A DNA stretch of 53,503 nt from positions 1-53,503 of the forward strand of contig JACQZM010000163.1 of the NCBI GenBank assembly GCA_016213885.1. Reading direction: 5' to 3'. Shown piece after piece: positions 18,410 through 26,410 of the stretch (the stretch's first letter is position 1; each line of letters opens with the position of its first letter). The position numbers were made by a program, and so were the translations under genes. The notes under the pieces are model-generated. The model was not told the origin of the DNA and did not search any database. It saw only the letters and a list, made by a program, of their open reading frames with translations. The DNA is from Candidatus Rifleibacteriota bacterium. Lineage in GTDB: Bacteria > Muiribacteriota > UBA6191 > JACPRK01 > JACQZM01.

Positions 18410-21282
18410 GGGACCAGGAAGTCGTCGATCTCGCCGGCGAACACCCTCCTGATGTTGTGGACCGTGACCCCGGTCCGCTTGTCTTTCACGACGTGGTTCT
18501 CCGCCGTGTCGTAAGACCGGACGATCCCCTTCTGCGGCTCCTGTCTGCCCGTGGCGACCGCCGCCGCGAGGGAGCGCCAGGCGATCGTTCCGAGCTTGCG
18601 ATTCTCCACCTCCGTGAGGCCATTGGCCAGCACGATCTCGGGGCCGGAGCCCGCCACGCGGATCCGGTAGGCGACCTTGCCGACCCGTCCTTCCTTGGTC
18701 CTCACGGTCTCGATCTGCGGCTCCCGACCAGCGATCCCCTCCACCTCGTCGTCGGAGCGCAGCACCGGATAGACCTCGACGCGGGCGGCCACGGTCTCCA
18801 CCTCCCGCCGGTGCTGCACCTTCTTGCGGGTCAACCGGTGGAGGCCCCGCTCGCCGGCCAGGTACCCGTAGGCGCAGCTCCCCTCCACCAGCGCCTTCAC
18901 CGCCACCTCCCCCCCGGTCGCCTTGATCGCGGCCTCCGGCGAGTAGAGCACCTTGAACGAGTACCGCTTGACCCGGGCCCAGCCCTCGTAGATCCCGGCC
19001 AGCTCCTCGACCCAGCTGCGGTCGGCCGGGCCCACGCCGGCAGCGGCCACGATCAGGAGCGCATCCCGACGATCCGTGTCGGCGAAGAGCGATGACTCCA
19101 GATCCAGCCGATCCATCCACCCGAGCAGCCGACCGTAGTCGCGAGAGATCTCCTTGAGCAGCGACGGGTCGCGCTCCGCCATGGTCAGATCCGTGGCCTC
19201 GAAGACGATCCGGGCCAGCTCCCGTACGTCCCTGAACTGCCGGACCTGGTCGAAGAGCCTGTGATACCGGGCCAGCAGCCGGGTCGATCGCTCCGGGTCG
19301 CTGGCCAGCTCGGCTGCGACCATGAGCTCCTCCATCTCCTTGAGGTCCACCTCGGCTCGGTCCAGGCCGAACGCCTGCTCCGCTCGCTCGATCCGCCCCA
19401 GGATGCCCTCGATCGACGCGTTCACCTCCCGGGGGGTGACACGGACCGGCCGGTCGGCGCCCTCCGGCACCACCTCCATCGCCTCGTCGACCACCTCGGA
19501 TCTGGCCGACGCCTCCGTGGCCTCCACATCGAGCCTGATCTCGTCGCCCGCGGCGAGCACCCGGATGATCTGACGCGGCCTCGCGGCCTTGGTGACCAGA
19601 AGGTGAGCCAGCGGGGTGGTGACCAGCGCCTTGATCGCCCGCTTCAGCGGGCGGGCCCCGAACTTCGGGTCGAACCCCCGCTTCACCAGCAGCGTCACCG
19701 CCTCGTCCTCCACCTCGAGGATCGGGGAGAGCTCCTTCAACCCCTCCAGCGCCGCCAGCTTGTCGAACTCCCGTCTGGCGATGCTGTGCATGGTCTCCTG
19801 GTCCAGCGGCTGGAACACCACCACGTGCTCGAGCCGGTTCAGGAACTCCGGCCGGAAATGGGTCTCCATCTCCTTGTGGATGCGGGCCTTCAGCTGCCTG
19901 AGCTTGCCGCCGAATCCGATCTCGCTGCCCACGTGGGAGGCGCCCACGTTGGAGGTGAGGATGATGATGGCGTTCCTGAAGTCGGCGGTCTCGCCGCGGG
20001 CGTCGGTGAGCCGGCCGTCGGAGAACACCTGGAGCATCAGGTTGTGGACCGCGGCATGGGCCTTCTCGATCTCGTCCAGCAGGACCACGGAGAACGGCTG
20101 CTCCCTGACCCGGCCGGTGAGAAACCCCTGCCCGGCGGGGCCGAGGTCGTCCCCCTGGCTCCTCTTTCCCAGGAGCTTCTCCAGACAGTCGTGGCCGGCG
20201 TACTCCGACATGTCGAGGCGGACCATCCGGTCCGCGGAGCCGAACAGGAACGTGGCGAGCGTCTTGGCCAGCTCGGTCTTGCCCACCCCGGTGGGACCCA
20301 CGAAGAAGAAGACGCCGATCGGCTTCCGGGGCTCGTTCAATCTCGCCTTGTAGATGGCGACCGTGTCCACCACGCGGCCGATCGCCTCGTCCTGGCCCAG
20401 CCCCCGGGCCGAGGAGAACGCCCGGGTGCTCTCCACGTCCATCGTCTGGGTCCCGTCGAGGAGCCAGAGCGGAAGGCCAGTGTACAGGGCGAAGATCCGG
20501 AACACCGTGGCCGGGTCCACGGTCCTCCGTCCCTCGTCGATGGAGGTCTCGGCGAACACCTTCTCCAGCAGGCGCACCCCCTTGCCCGGAAACACCTCGT
20601 AAGGGATGAACTTGCGGGTCAGGGTGATGACCCGCTCCACCGTCTCCTCGCCCACCTCGACCCGGTACCTCTTGGCGAGTCTCTTGGCATGTCCGAAGAG
20701 GAGCCGGCGCACCGTCGGGGCATCCGGCTCGCCGAGGCGATGCACCGTGAACAGCTGCGGGAACGAGGGCTCCCTGGCCGTCACCGCGGCCAGGCGCTCC
20801 TCGGTCATCTCGCCCACCAGGATCGTGTCGCCTCGCTCCAGGTGGCCCTTGAAGGTGTCGTAGAGATCCTTGGCGCTGCCCCTGTGCGACCCGGCTCCGA
20901 GGAGGTTCCAGACGTCCATGACGTACAGGACGGACCGGCGACCGAGCATCCGGATCAGGTGGAAGATCTTGGACTCCCACTCGCCCAGGTACTGGGTCCC
21001 GGCCATCAGCATGCTGCAGCTCGCCTGGTAGAACGCTGTCCCGGAGAGCTCCGGAGGGCATTGTCCGAGCCGCACCTGGGCCGCGAGCTGGTGGATCAGG
21101 GTGCTCTTGCCCACGCCGGGCGGGCCGACCAGGATCACGCTTCTCCGGTCCGCCAGATCGCGGCACAGGCGCTTCACCACGATCTGGCGATCGTCGGCCA
21201 GCGGATCCGGCGCCGCCTCGTCCTTGGCCATCTCCCGGCAGTAGAGGCTGAGCAGATCCTGCTTGTCGAATCGTTCTTCCAT
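18379..21282 (-). CDS. Clp-type double AAA+ ATPase fused to a GGQ-less RF2 homologue
   Basis: 967 residues. AAA1 (about 30-280) has Walker A GPPGVGKST (53-61), but the Walker B position reads MDVWN instead of DE. AAA2 (about 290-560) is a canonical ClpA/B D2: GPTGVGKTE (329-337), LDMSEY, LLDEIEKAH (401-409), FRPEFLNRLE (476-485) and GARPLKRAI sensor 2. IGF at 455-457 sits where ClpA-like proteins have the ClpP-docking loop. Residues about 615-960 resemble peptide-chain release factor 2 along its length: a coiled-coil domain 1, the PCRF core (AYGYLAGERGLHRL at 804-817), and the C-terminal VRSYD...VKDKRTGVTVHN...DDFLVPYL. The GGQ loop is replaced around 861-870 (TKEGRVGK) and the SPF codon-reading tripeptide is absent. 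No Clp-N repeats. Start chosen at MEERFDKQDL. A ribosome-linked unfoldase is my inference. Confidence 0.88.
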   Translation of the reverse strand: MEERFDKQDLLSLYCREMAKDEAAPDPLADDRQIVVKRLCRDLADRRSVILVGPPGVGKSTLIHQLAAQVRLGQCPPELSGTAFYQASCSMLMAGTQYLGEWESKIFHLIRMLGRRSVLYVMDVWNLLGAGSHRGSAKDLYDTFKGHLERGDTILVGEMTEERLAAVTAREPSFPQLFTVHRLGEPDAPTVRRLLFGHAKRLAKRYRVEVGEETVERVITLTRKFIPYEVFPGKGVRLLEKVFAETSIDEGRRTVDPATVFRIFALYTGLPLWLLDGTQTMDVESTRAFSSARGLGQDEAIGRVVDTVAIYKARLNEPRKPIGVFFFVGPTGVGKTELAKTLATFLFGSADRMVRLDMSEYAGHDCLEKLLGKRSQGDDLGPAGQGFLTGRVREQPFSVVLLDEIEKAHAAVHNLMLQVFSDGRLTDARGETADFRNAIIILTSNVGASHVGSEIGFGGKLRQLKARIHKEMETHFRPEFLNRLEHVVVFQPLDQETMHSIARREFDKLAALEGLKELSPILEVEDEAVTLLVKRGFDPKFGARPLKRAIKALVTTPLAHLLVTKAARPRQIIRVLAAGDEIRLDVEATEASARSEVVDEAMEVVPEGADRPVRVTPREVNASIEGILGRIERAEQAFGLDRAEVDLKEMEELMVAAELASDPERSTRLLARYHRLFDQVRQFRDVRELARIVFEATDLTMAERDPSLLKEISRDYGRLLGWMDRLDLESSLFADTDRRDALLIVAAAGVGPADRSWVEELAGIYEGWARVKRYSFKVLYSPEAAIKATGGEVAVKALVEGSCAYGYLAGERGLHRLTRKKVQHRREVETVAARVEVYPVLRSDDEVEGIAGREPQIETVRTKEGRVGKVAYRIRVAGSGPEIVLANGLTEVENRKLGTIAWRSLAAAVATGRQEPQKGIVRSYDTAENHVVKDKRTGVTVHNIRRVFAGEIDDFLVPYLRGRPSGG

Positions 21283-21341
21283 GATGCCCGATCGTACACC
21301 CGGGCGGCGTGCCATTCAATTCGACGCTGGATCCGTCGATC

Positions 21342-23156
21342 ATGACGGTGGGGACCCCTGTGGCCACCCGACGGAGGGACCGATTGCCTCATCAGAACGT
21401 CCAGCCGGTCGCCAGGCTCCCGGTCTGTCCACGGTGCCATCAGCCCGTGGCCACGGAGCGGGTCGTCTGCCGCTGGTGCTCCGCCACCCACCATCCGGAG
21501 TGCTGGGTCGTGGGGCGGGGGTGCGGTCACTACGCCTGCGCGGGCAACCCGGAGGTGCTGCCCCCGTTTGCCCGACCCAGGCCGGTCCGCCTTCCCACCC
21601 CCGCGCCCGCCCCGGTGGGCGCCTGCCTCCTGGGTGCCGCCGCGTGCGTCGTGTTCGGGCTGATCGTCTGGTCCTCCCGGGATCTCAGCCAGGAGGGCCC
21701 GATCGCCGCAGCCCGGACCGAGCGGTCCCGTCCGGTCGCGGCCCCGTTCTCCGCGGGTCCGGCGAGCCTGTTCGTCCACGACCTCTCGATCGATCTCGAG
21801 CCCGGACGAGCGACCCTGTCCTGGCAGGGCTTCAAGCCGTACAGCCCCACGTTCCGGTTCGGCCGGGAGCTGGCGGATCAGCCGGTCCCGGTGGCCAGGG
21901 CCGGCGAGGGGTACCGGGTCGAGCTCACCGGCCTGATCCCCGGGGCCACCTACAGCTACTCGATCGGCGGCTGGCAGGGCGCCACCAGCGAGACCAGCCG
22001 GTTCATGGCGTTGCCTCCGGACACGCCGGTGCCGTACGGGCTCCGGACCCGGCTGCCCGCCCTCGCGGCGGACATGAAGGTGCTGGAGACCAACTTCGGC
22101 GAACGCCGCGGTGCCAGGATGCTCTGGACGCGGGACGGCCCGCTGGCGATGGGAGGGGCGACCGGCGAGGGGCGGGCCGTCCTCCAGGACGGGAGCCACC
22201 TCCACAGCCTCGATCTGGATCAGGGCGACTGCCTCTGGACCCACCCGGCCCGGGGGGCCCCGGGCCTGGCCCGGCCGCTCCCGCTGGGAGACCGGGTGGT
22301 GGCGGCGGATCAGGCCGGGCTGTTCGCCCTGGACCTGGCCAGCGGTCAGCCCCGGTGGCACGATCCGATCGCACCGGTTCGCATCCTCGAGAGCTTTGGC
22401 AACGAGATCTACGCCGTCTCCGCCGACAAGAAGGTGACGCTCTACCGCATCCTGGCGGAGGACGGGAGGATCGTGGCGGTCGCCGGGCTGACCGGCCTGC
22501 CTCGTCTGGTGGCGCTGGAGCAGGATCACGCGCTCCTTTACTTCGACCGCACGAGCCGCGAAACCGAGGCGACGCTGGCGGGGAGCTGGGCCGGCGAGGG
22601 GAGCGGAGCCGAGATCGTCGAGGCGAGCTTGATGGTGCTGGGCCGGCTTCGTGGCGACCGACGCTGGGACAGGATCTTGACGGGAACCCAGCGGCTTCCG
22701 GCCCTTCCGGTCGTGCTCCGCGGCTGCGTCCTCGTGCCGTTCGCCGATCGGATCGTGGGGCTCTCGCTGAAAGAGGGCCGGGAGCTGTCCAGCCGCCGGG
22801 TACCGGCCCCGCCGACCTGTCTGTTGCCCCTGGGCGACGGGACGCTGCTGGCGATGCTGGGCGGCGCCGAGCCGGTGGCGATGCACCTCGGGGCAGACCT
22901 GACGCTGCGCTCCAGCTGGCGACTGGTCGAGCCGGTGGAGCGCGGCGTCGTGGCGGGCCGCCTCGCCGCCCTGGCCGGGGCGGACGGCCTCACCTTCCTC
23001 GACCTGGCGTCGGGTCAGCGGTGGGGCGTGTCCGGGGTGCCGCGGGCGCTGGACCTGCACCTGGCCGAGGCCGGGCATCTCCTGGTCTTCTCCCGCGGCG
23101 AACAGAACCTCGGTCAGAAGCCCGCCGACCACGTCCTGGCCCTGGGGGTCCGATGA
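21342..23156 (+). CDS. Prokaryotic RING zinc ribbon / TM / beta-propeller protein
   Basis: 604 residues from the ATG at 21342; a GTG at 21309 would add 11 residues and neither has a clear ribosome site. A treble-clef/RING-type ribbon lies at about 29-66 (CPRCHQPV, CRWCSATHHPECW, CGHYAC), matching the prokaryotic RING family. One transmembrane helix follows at about 91-110. An FN3-like beta domain (YRVELTGLIPGATYSYSI) comes next, then a long PQQ/WD-like propeller (LFALDLASGQPRWHD; LTFLDLASGQRWG). Cytoplasmic ribbon and exported propeller are predicted. It is divergent from the Clp-RF2 gene with only about 60 bp between. Confidence 0.78.
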   Translation: MTVGTPVATRRRDRLPHQNVQPVARLPVCPRCHQPVATERVVCRWCSATHHPECWVVGRGCGHYACAGNPEVLPPFARPRPVRLPTPAPAPVGACLLGAAACVVFGLIVWSSRDLSQEGPIAAARTERSRPVAAPFSAGPASLFVHDLSIDLEPGRATLSWQGFKPYSPTFRFGRELADQPVPVARAGEGYRVELTGLIPGATYSYSIGGWQGATSETSRFMALPPDTPVPYGLRTRLPALAADMKVLETNFGERRGARMLWTRDGPLAMGGATGEGRAVLQDGSHLHSLDLDQGDCLWTHPARGAPGLARPLPLGDRVVAADQAGLFALDLASGQPRWHDPIAPVRILESFGNEIYAVSADKKVTLYRILAEDGRIVAVAGLTGLPRLVALEQDHALLYFDRTSRETEATLAGSWAGEGSGAEIVEASLMVLGRLRGDRRWDRILTGTQRLPALPVVLRGCVLVPFADRIVGLSLKEGRELSSRRVPAPPTCLLPLGDGTLLAMLGGAEPVAMHLGADLTLRSSWRLVEPVERGVVAGRLAALAGADGLTFLDLASGQRWGVSGVPRALDLHLAEAGHLLVFSRGEQNLGQKPADHVLALGVR

Positions 23157-23159
23157 ACC

Positions 23160-23263
23160 GACCCGGCGCCTCGCCGGGTCCGAGTCGCAAGACCGGGCGC
23201 CTCGCCGGGTCCGAGTCGCGCCCCCGAGCGCGACCTCCAACCGGATCCATTCCTCTTCCCCGG
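23160..23263 (-). repeat. Dispersed hairpin repeat, copy 2 (short)
   Basis: Reverse-orientation copy just after the RING-protein stop. It keeps a doubled GACCCGGCG-type hairpin joined by CCGAGTCGCAAGACC, then the GTCGCGC hairpin and part of the purine-rich body, but lacks the distal CAGGC hairpin. It sits in the gap between converging genes. Confidence 0.8.
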
Positions 23264-23271
23264 ACCGACTC

Positions 23272-24039
23272 TCACCCCCTCCAGCTCACGGTGAGGTAGA
23301 GAGTGCCGTCCTCCTCGACGTAGCTGTCCACCACCGAGTCGTCGTCGTAGTCCCCGGGATCGCCGACGTGGAGATCGATCTTGAGCTCCTTTCGCAGCGC
23401 CGCCAGGGCGAGCTCGAACCGGTCCCGATCCCAGCCGAGAGCGCGGCGCACCTTGTGGATGTCCACGTAGCCTCGGCCGGCCGGGTCCAGCCGGTCGTAA
23501 GCGGCCTTGAAGCAGCTCTCCTCGCTCGAGGCTCCGCGGGGCGCCGGTCCGTCCAGGGCTGAAGGCCCGCCAGCGGGCCGGGCCCCGTCCGGCACGAGCA
23601 GCCGGGCGATCGACTCGAGGCCGACGATCTGCCCTCTGAGGGTGTCACAGAGCGCGTGGAGCCTCGTCGCCTGGGCGGCCCAGTCCATGGCGATCGCCGC
23701 CTCCGGCCGGAGCAGGTAGACGCTCCGGGCGCTGCCGGCCAGGGTGCCTCGAAGCGCCAGGCCCTGCGCCACCAGCCGGTCCAGCTGGTCCGGTACGGTC
23801 CGGATCCACTCCGCCTCGATCGGCTTGAGCTTGCCGGCGACCAGGGCGCCGGGTCCCTTCCTGGTGGGCCGCCTCAGCCCGATCAGGGGCGGCTCGTCCT
23901 GGTGGCTCGTGACGAACGCCTTGAAGCGCTTCCTGAGAGCCGCCGTGTCGGTCGGAACGATCGCCTCGTCGGGTCCGAAGATCTCCGGCCAGAGGCCGCG
24001 GTCGAGCCGCTCGAGAACGGCTCTGAACTCAGCGTCCAC
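23272..24039 (-). CDS. Protein with C-terminal winged-helix-like domain
   Basis: 255 residues from a GTG with GGGAGG 7 nt upstream, which I prefer to the longer frame. The N-terminal 170 residues are helical with no motif recognised. The C-terminal part (AYDRLDPAGRGYVDIHKVRRALGWDRDRF, read in pieces) looks like a winged helix ending in a beta hairpin (DGTLYLTVSW). An EF-hand-like reading of the DPAGRGYVD loop is less likely. It follows the large AAA ATPase gene by 118 bp on the same strand; a functional pair is inferred. Confidence 0.6.
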   Translation of the reverse strand: MDAEFRAVLERLDRGLWPEIFGPDEAIVPTDTAALRKRFKAFVTSHQDEPPLIGLRRPTRKGPGALVAGKLKPIEAEWIRTVPDQLDRLVAQGLALRGTLAGSARSVYLLRPEAAIAMDWAAQATRLHALCDTLRGQIVGLESIARLLVPDGARPAGGPSALDGPAPRGASSEESCFKAAYDRLDPAGRGYVDIHKVRRALGWDRDRFELALAALRKELKIDLHVGDPGDYDDDSVVDSYVEEDGTLYLTVSWRG

Positions 24040-24157
24040 AAGCGCCTCCCTTGGAGCCGATCCCACCGTGCCGAGGCCTCGCGGGGCCCCGGACACCTGG
24101 GTCTGGGTCTGGGTCCAGGTTCATCTCACGCGGGGCTGCGGCCCGCCCGGCCCGGGG

Positions 24158-26350
24158 TCACCGCCCGGCCTTGAGCTTCAAGATCACGCCGGACTTCGAG
24201 TGGAACCGGGCCACCCTGGGCCAGCGGCCCATCGTCTCGAGGAACGTCTCGAATCGAATCCCGGAAAGAATCTCGTCTCCCAGCTCCTCGTATACCTTTC
24301 GCGCCGGCATCATTCCGGTGACAGCGTCGCGGAGCACCCGTTCCACCCCCCGATGGAGCTTCTCCGCCAGGTCCGGGTCCAGGTGGGGGTGGGGATGGGT
24401 CGGAACCGGCGTGGGCCGGTCCAGGCCGATCGGGTCGCCGCCCGACAGGCTCCCGTCGAGGATCTGCTCTCCGAGCCCCTCCGGCAGGCAGAAGGCGACG
24501 ATCCGATCCCACGCGGCTCCCACGCAGAGCGTTCCCATGAAGACGCGGAAGTGCTGGGGAAGGACCACCTGGGGCTGCCCGCCCCACCAGAGGTACGTCA
24601 CGTCCTGGGCCCGGACCTCCTGGTGCAGCCGCACCAGGGCGTGCCACAAGACCACCTGGTCGTGGGGGATGAGCTGCACCAGCCCACCCGCCGCCGTCAG
24701 CTGGTCCCGGAGGGCGTTCGTGGTGGGCCACCGTGGCGGCCTGGGAAACGGGACCCGGCCGTCGCGGACGAACACCAGCCGGTCCACCTCCCCTTTCCGC
24801 TTCAGCGCGAGACCGTGCCGCAGGCTGGCGGCCACGGCGTTCGGGTTCTGTTCCACGTCCACCATGATGCCGGTCCGGACCGAGCTCTTGCCGGCCCTGA
24901 CCTGTACCACGAGATCGACGAACCGGTCTTGCCGGGTGAGCGTCACCTCGTCCAGCTTGGCGCCCCAGCCGTCGTGCGGGTAGCAGAACGCCAGGTCCAG
25001 CGCCTCCGAGAGCACCCCGTCGTCCGGCGGGTGTCGAGCCGGGTCCGCGTGGATCGACTGCCTGATCCCCTCCAGCTTCTGCCGGAGGGTCTCCACCGGG
25101 GTCTCCGGCGGCGCCTCGTCGTCCAGCTCTCCCAGGGCCGCTTTCCACAGATGGTCCGCCTTCATCAGCACGAGCCGCGGCGACAGGGAGCCCGCCGCCA
25201 GCGCCGCCTCCAGCCTGGAGCGGATCGGCTCCTCGTCCAGAGGGAACAGCGGCGGCAGCTCCGGCGGCAGCCCCAGCGACACCAGCCGCGACCGGATGAG
25301 CGCCAGGCTCTGCTCCTTGGTGCAGGGGACGAGGTCGAGCCGGTTGGACTCGAACCGCTGCACGATCGCCGGGTCGAGCTTCTGCCGGCACCGCGACCAC
25401 AGGTCGCCCCGGGCGCTCACCAGCGGCAGCATGCCCGGGATGTAGGTGTACAGCTCCAGGAGCATCCGTCCGAACGCCGCGAGCCGCTCCGGCGGGGTGA
25501 TCACGTTCTCCAGCTGATCGAAGGAGACCACCAGCGGTCGGTCGTACGAGAGCAGGTGGCCCAGCGTCACCAGCGTCTTCAGCGCCTGCTCCTCCTGGCC
25601 CTCGGCGGTGACGGAGGCCGGGTCGGGCTTGAGCCCCAGGAGCTTCAGGTCGCCCTCGTCGTCGGGGCTCTCGCCCCTGAGCCAGTGGACCACGGTCTCC
25701 CGCCGGTGGGGGATCGGGTACTGGAAGAACACCTTCAGCGCCGTCCCCCACATCCGGGGGTTCCGGCTCTCGAGCCACCGGGTGACGGTCCTGGCCACGG
25801 CGTCCCACACCTCGATCTCCCTGGCGCGGCGCAGCACGTGGTCCGGCGAGACCTCGATGCGAGCGGCCCACTCCTCGGCCTGCCGGACCCGGGCCGGCGT
25901 GTCGTCCCTGTAGCGCTCCCTCAGGAACCGGGCGATGGTCCTGGCGGCGATGCGTTCGAGCTGGGTGTGCGACCGATCCTGGGGCGGACGCTGGTTGAGG
26001 TTGCACACCACCTCGGAGAGGAGGTGCTTCAGCGGCTGGTTCCAGTTGGTCAGCGGGCGGATGTCGGCGAAGCTGAACAGGCCCCCTTCGGCGGAGACGG
26101 AGTGGCAGAGCGTGCTCAAGAAGTGGGTCTTGCCGCCGCCCACGTCGCCGACCAGGAGGACCCCCAGCGGCGCCTCCGGCGTGCGGTGGAACCGTCCCAC
26201 CAGGCTGACGATCCGGTGGACGAGCTGGCCGTTGATCTCGAATACGTCGGCCAGCCGGTCCCCCCAGGGGTCCCGGGAGGTGCTCGTGCGAAACGGCGAG
26301 CCGGGGCCCTGGTCGGTCTTCAGGTGTTCGATCCAGCGGGCTCGGTCCAT
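24158..26350 (-). CDS. Large P-loop ATPase of unknown family
   Basis: 730 residues. The N-terminal third is an AAA/STAND-like ATPase: Walker A GDVGGGKTH near 67-75, Walker B LVVSFDQLEN, and a sensor-like VSARGDLW. The C-terminal half holds a possible nuclease-like or ligand domain (IMVDVEQNPNAVAASLRHGL; RLVFVRDGRVPF) and a WWGGQPQVVLPQHFRVFMG segment. I cannot assign a described family. ATPases of this shape, paired with a small DNA-binding partner, occur in BREX-like and other defence loci, but none of those partners is nearby. Start at the ATG at 26350. Confidence 0.65.
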   Translation of the reverse strand: MDRARWIEHLKTDQGPGSPFRTSTSRDPWGDRLADVFEINGQLVHRIVSLVGRFHRTPEAPLGVLLVGDVGGGKTHFLSTLCHSVSAEGGLFSFADIRPLTNWNQPLKHLLSEVVCNLNQRPPQDRSHTQLERIAARTIARFLRERYRDDTPARVRQAEEWAARIEVSPDHVLRRAREIEVWDAVARTVTRWLESRNPRMWGTALKVFFQYPIPHRRETVVHWLRGESPDDEGDLKLLGLKPDPASVTAEGQEEQALKTLVTLGHLLSYDRPLVVSFDQLENVITPPERLAAFGRMLLELYTYIPGMLPLVSARGDLWSRCRQKLDPAIVQRFESNRLDLVPCTKEQSLALIRSRLVSLGLPPELPPLFPLDEEPIRSRLEAALAAGSLSPRLVLMKADHLWKAALGELDDEAPPETPVETLRQKLEGIRQSIHADPARHPPDDGVLSEALDLAFCYPHDGWGAKLDEVTLTRQDRFVDLVVQVRAGKSSVRTGIMVDVEQNPNAVAASLRHGLALKRKGEVDRLVFVRDGRVPFPRPPRWPTTNALRDQLTAAGGLVQLIPHDQVVLWHALVRLHQEVRAQDVTYLWWGGQPQVVLPQHFRVFMGTLCVGAAWDRIVAFCLPEGLGEQILDGSLSGGDPIGLDRPTPVPTHPHPHLDPDLAEKLHRGVERVLRDAVTGMMPARKVYEELGDEILSGIRFETFLETMGRWPRVARFHSKSGVILKLKAGR

Positions 26351-26410
26351 GGTGCAGGCGTCCTGGGGCTGACGCCAGTCATGATAGATCGATACGAGCG
26401 ACGCTGCACC

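Noticed and set aside
18203..21367. A 1,054-codon minus-strand frame parallel to the Clp-RF2 gene
   Set aside because: Out-of-frame shadow with Gly/Arg/Pro-rich sequence; the other frame has clear AAA+ and RF2 motifs.
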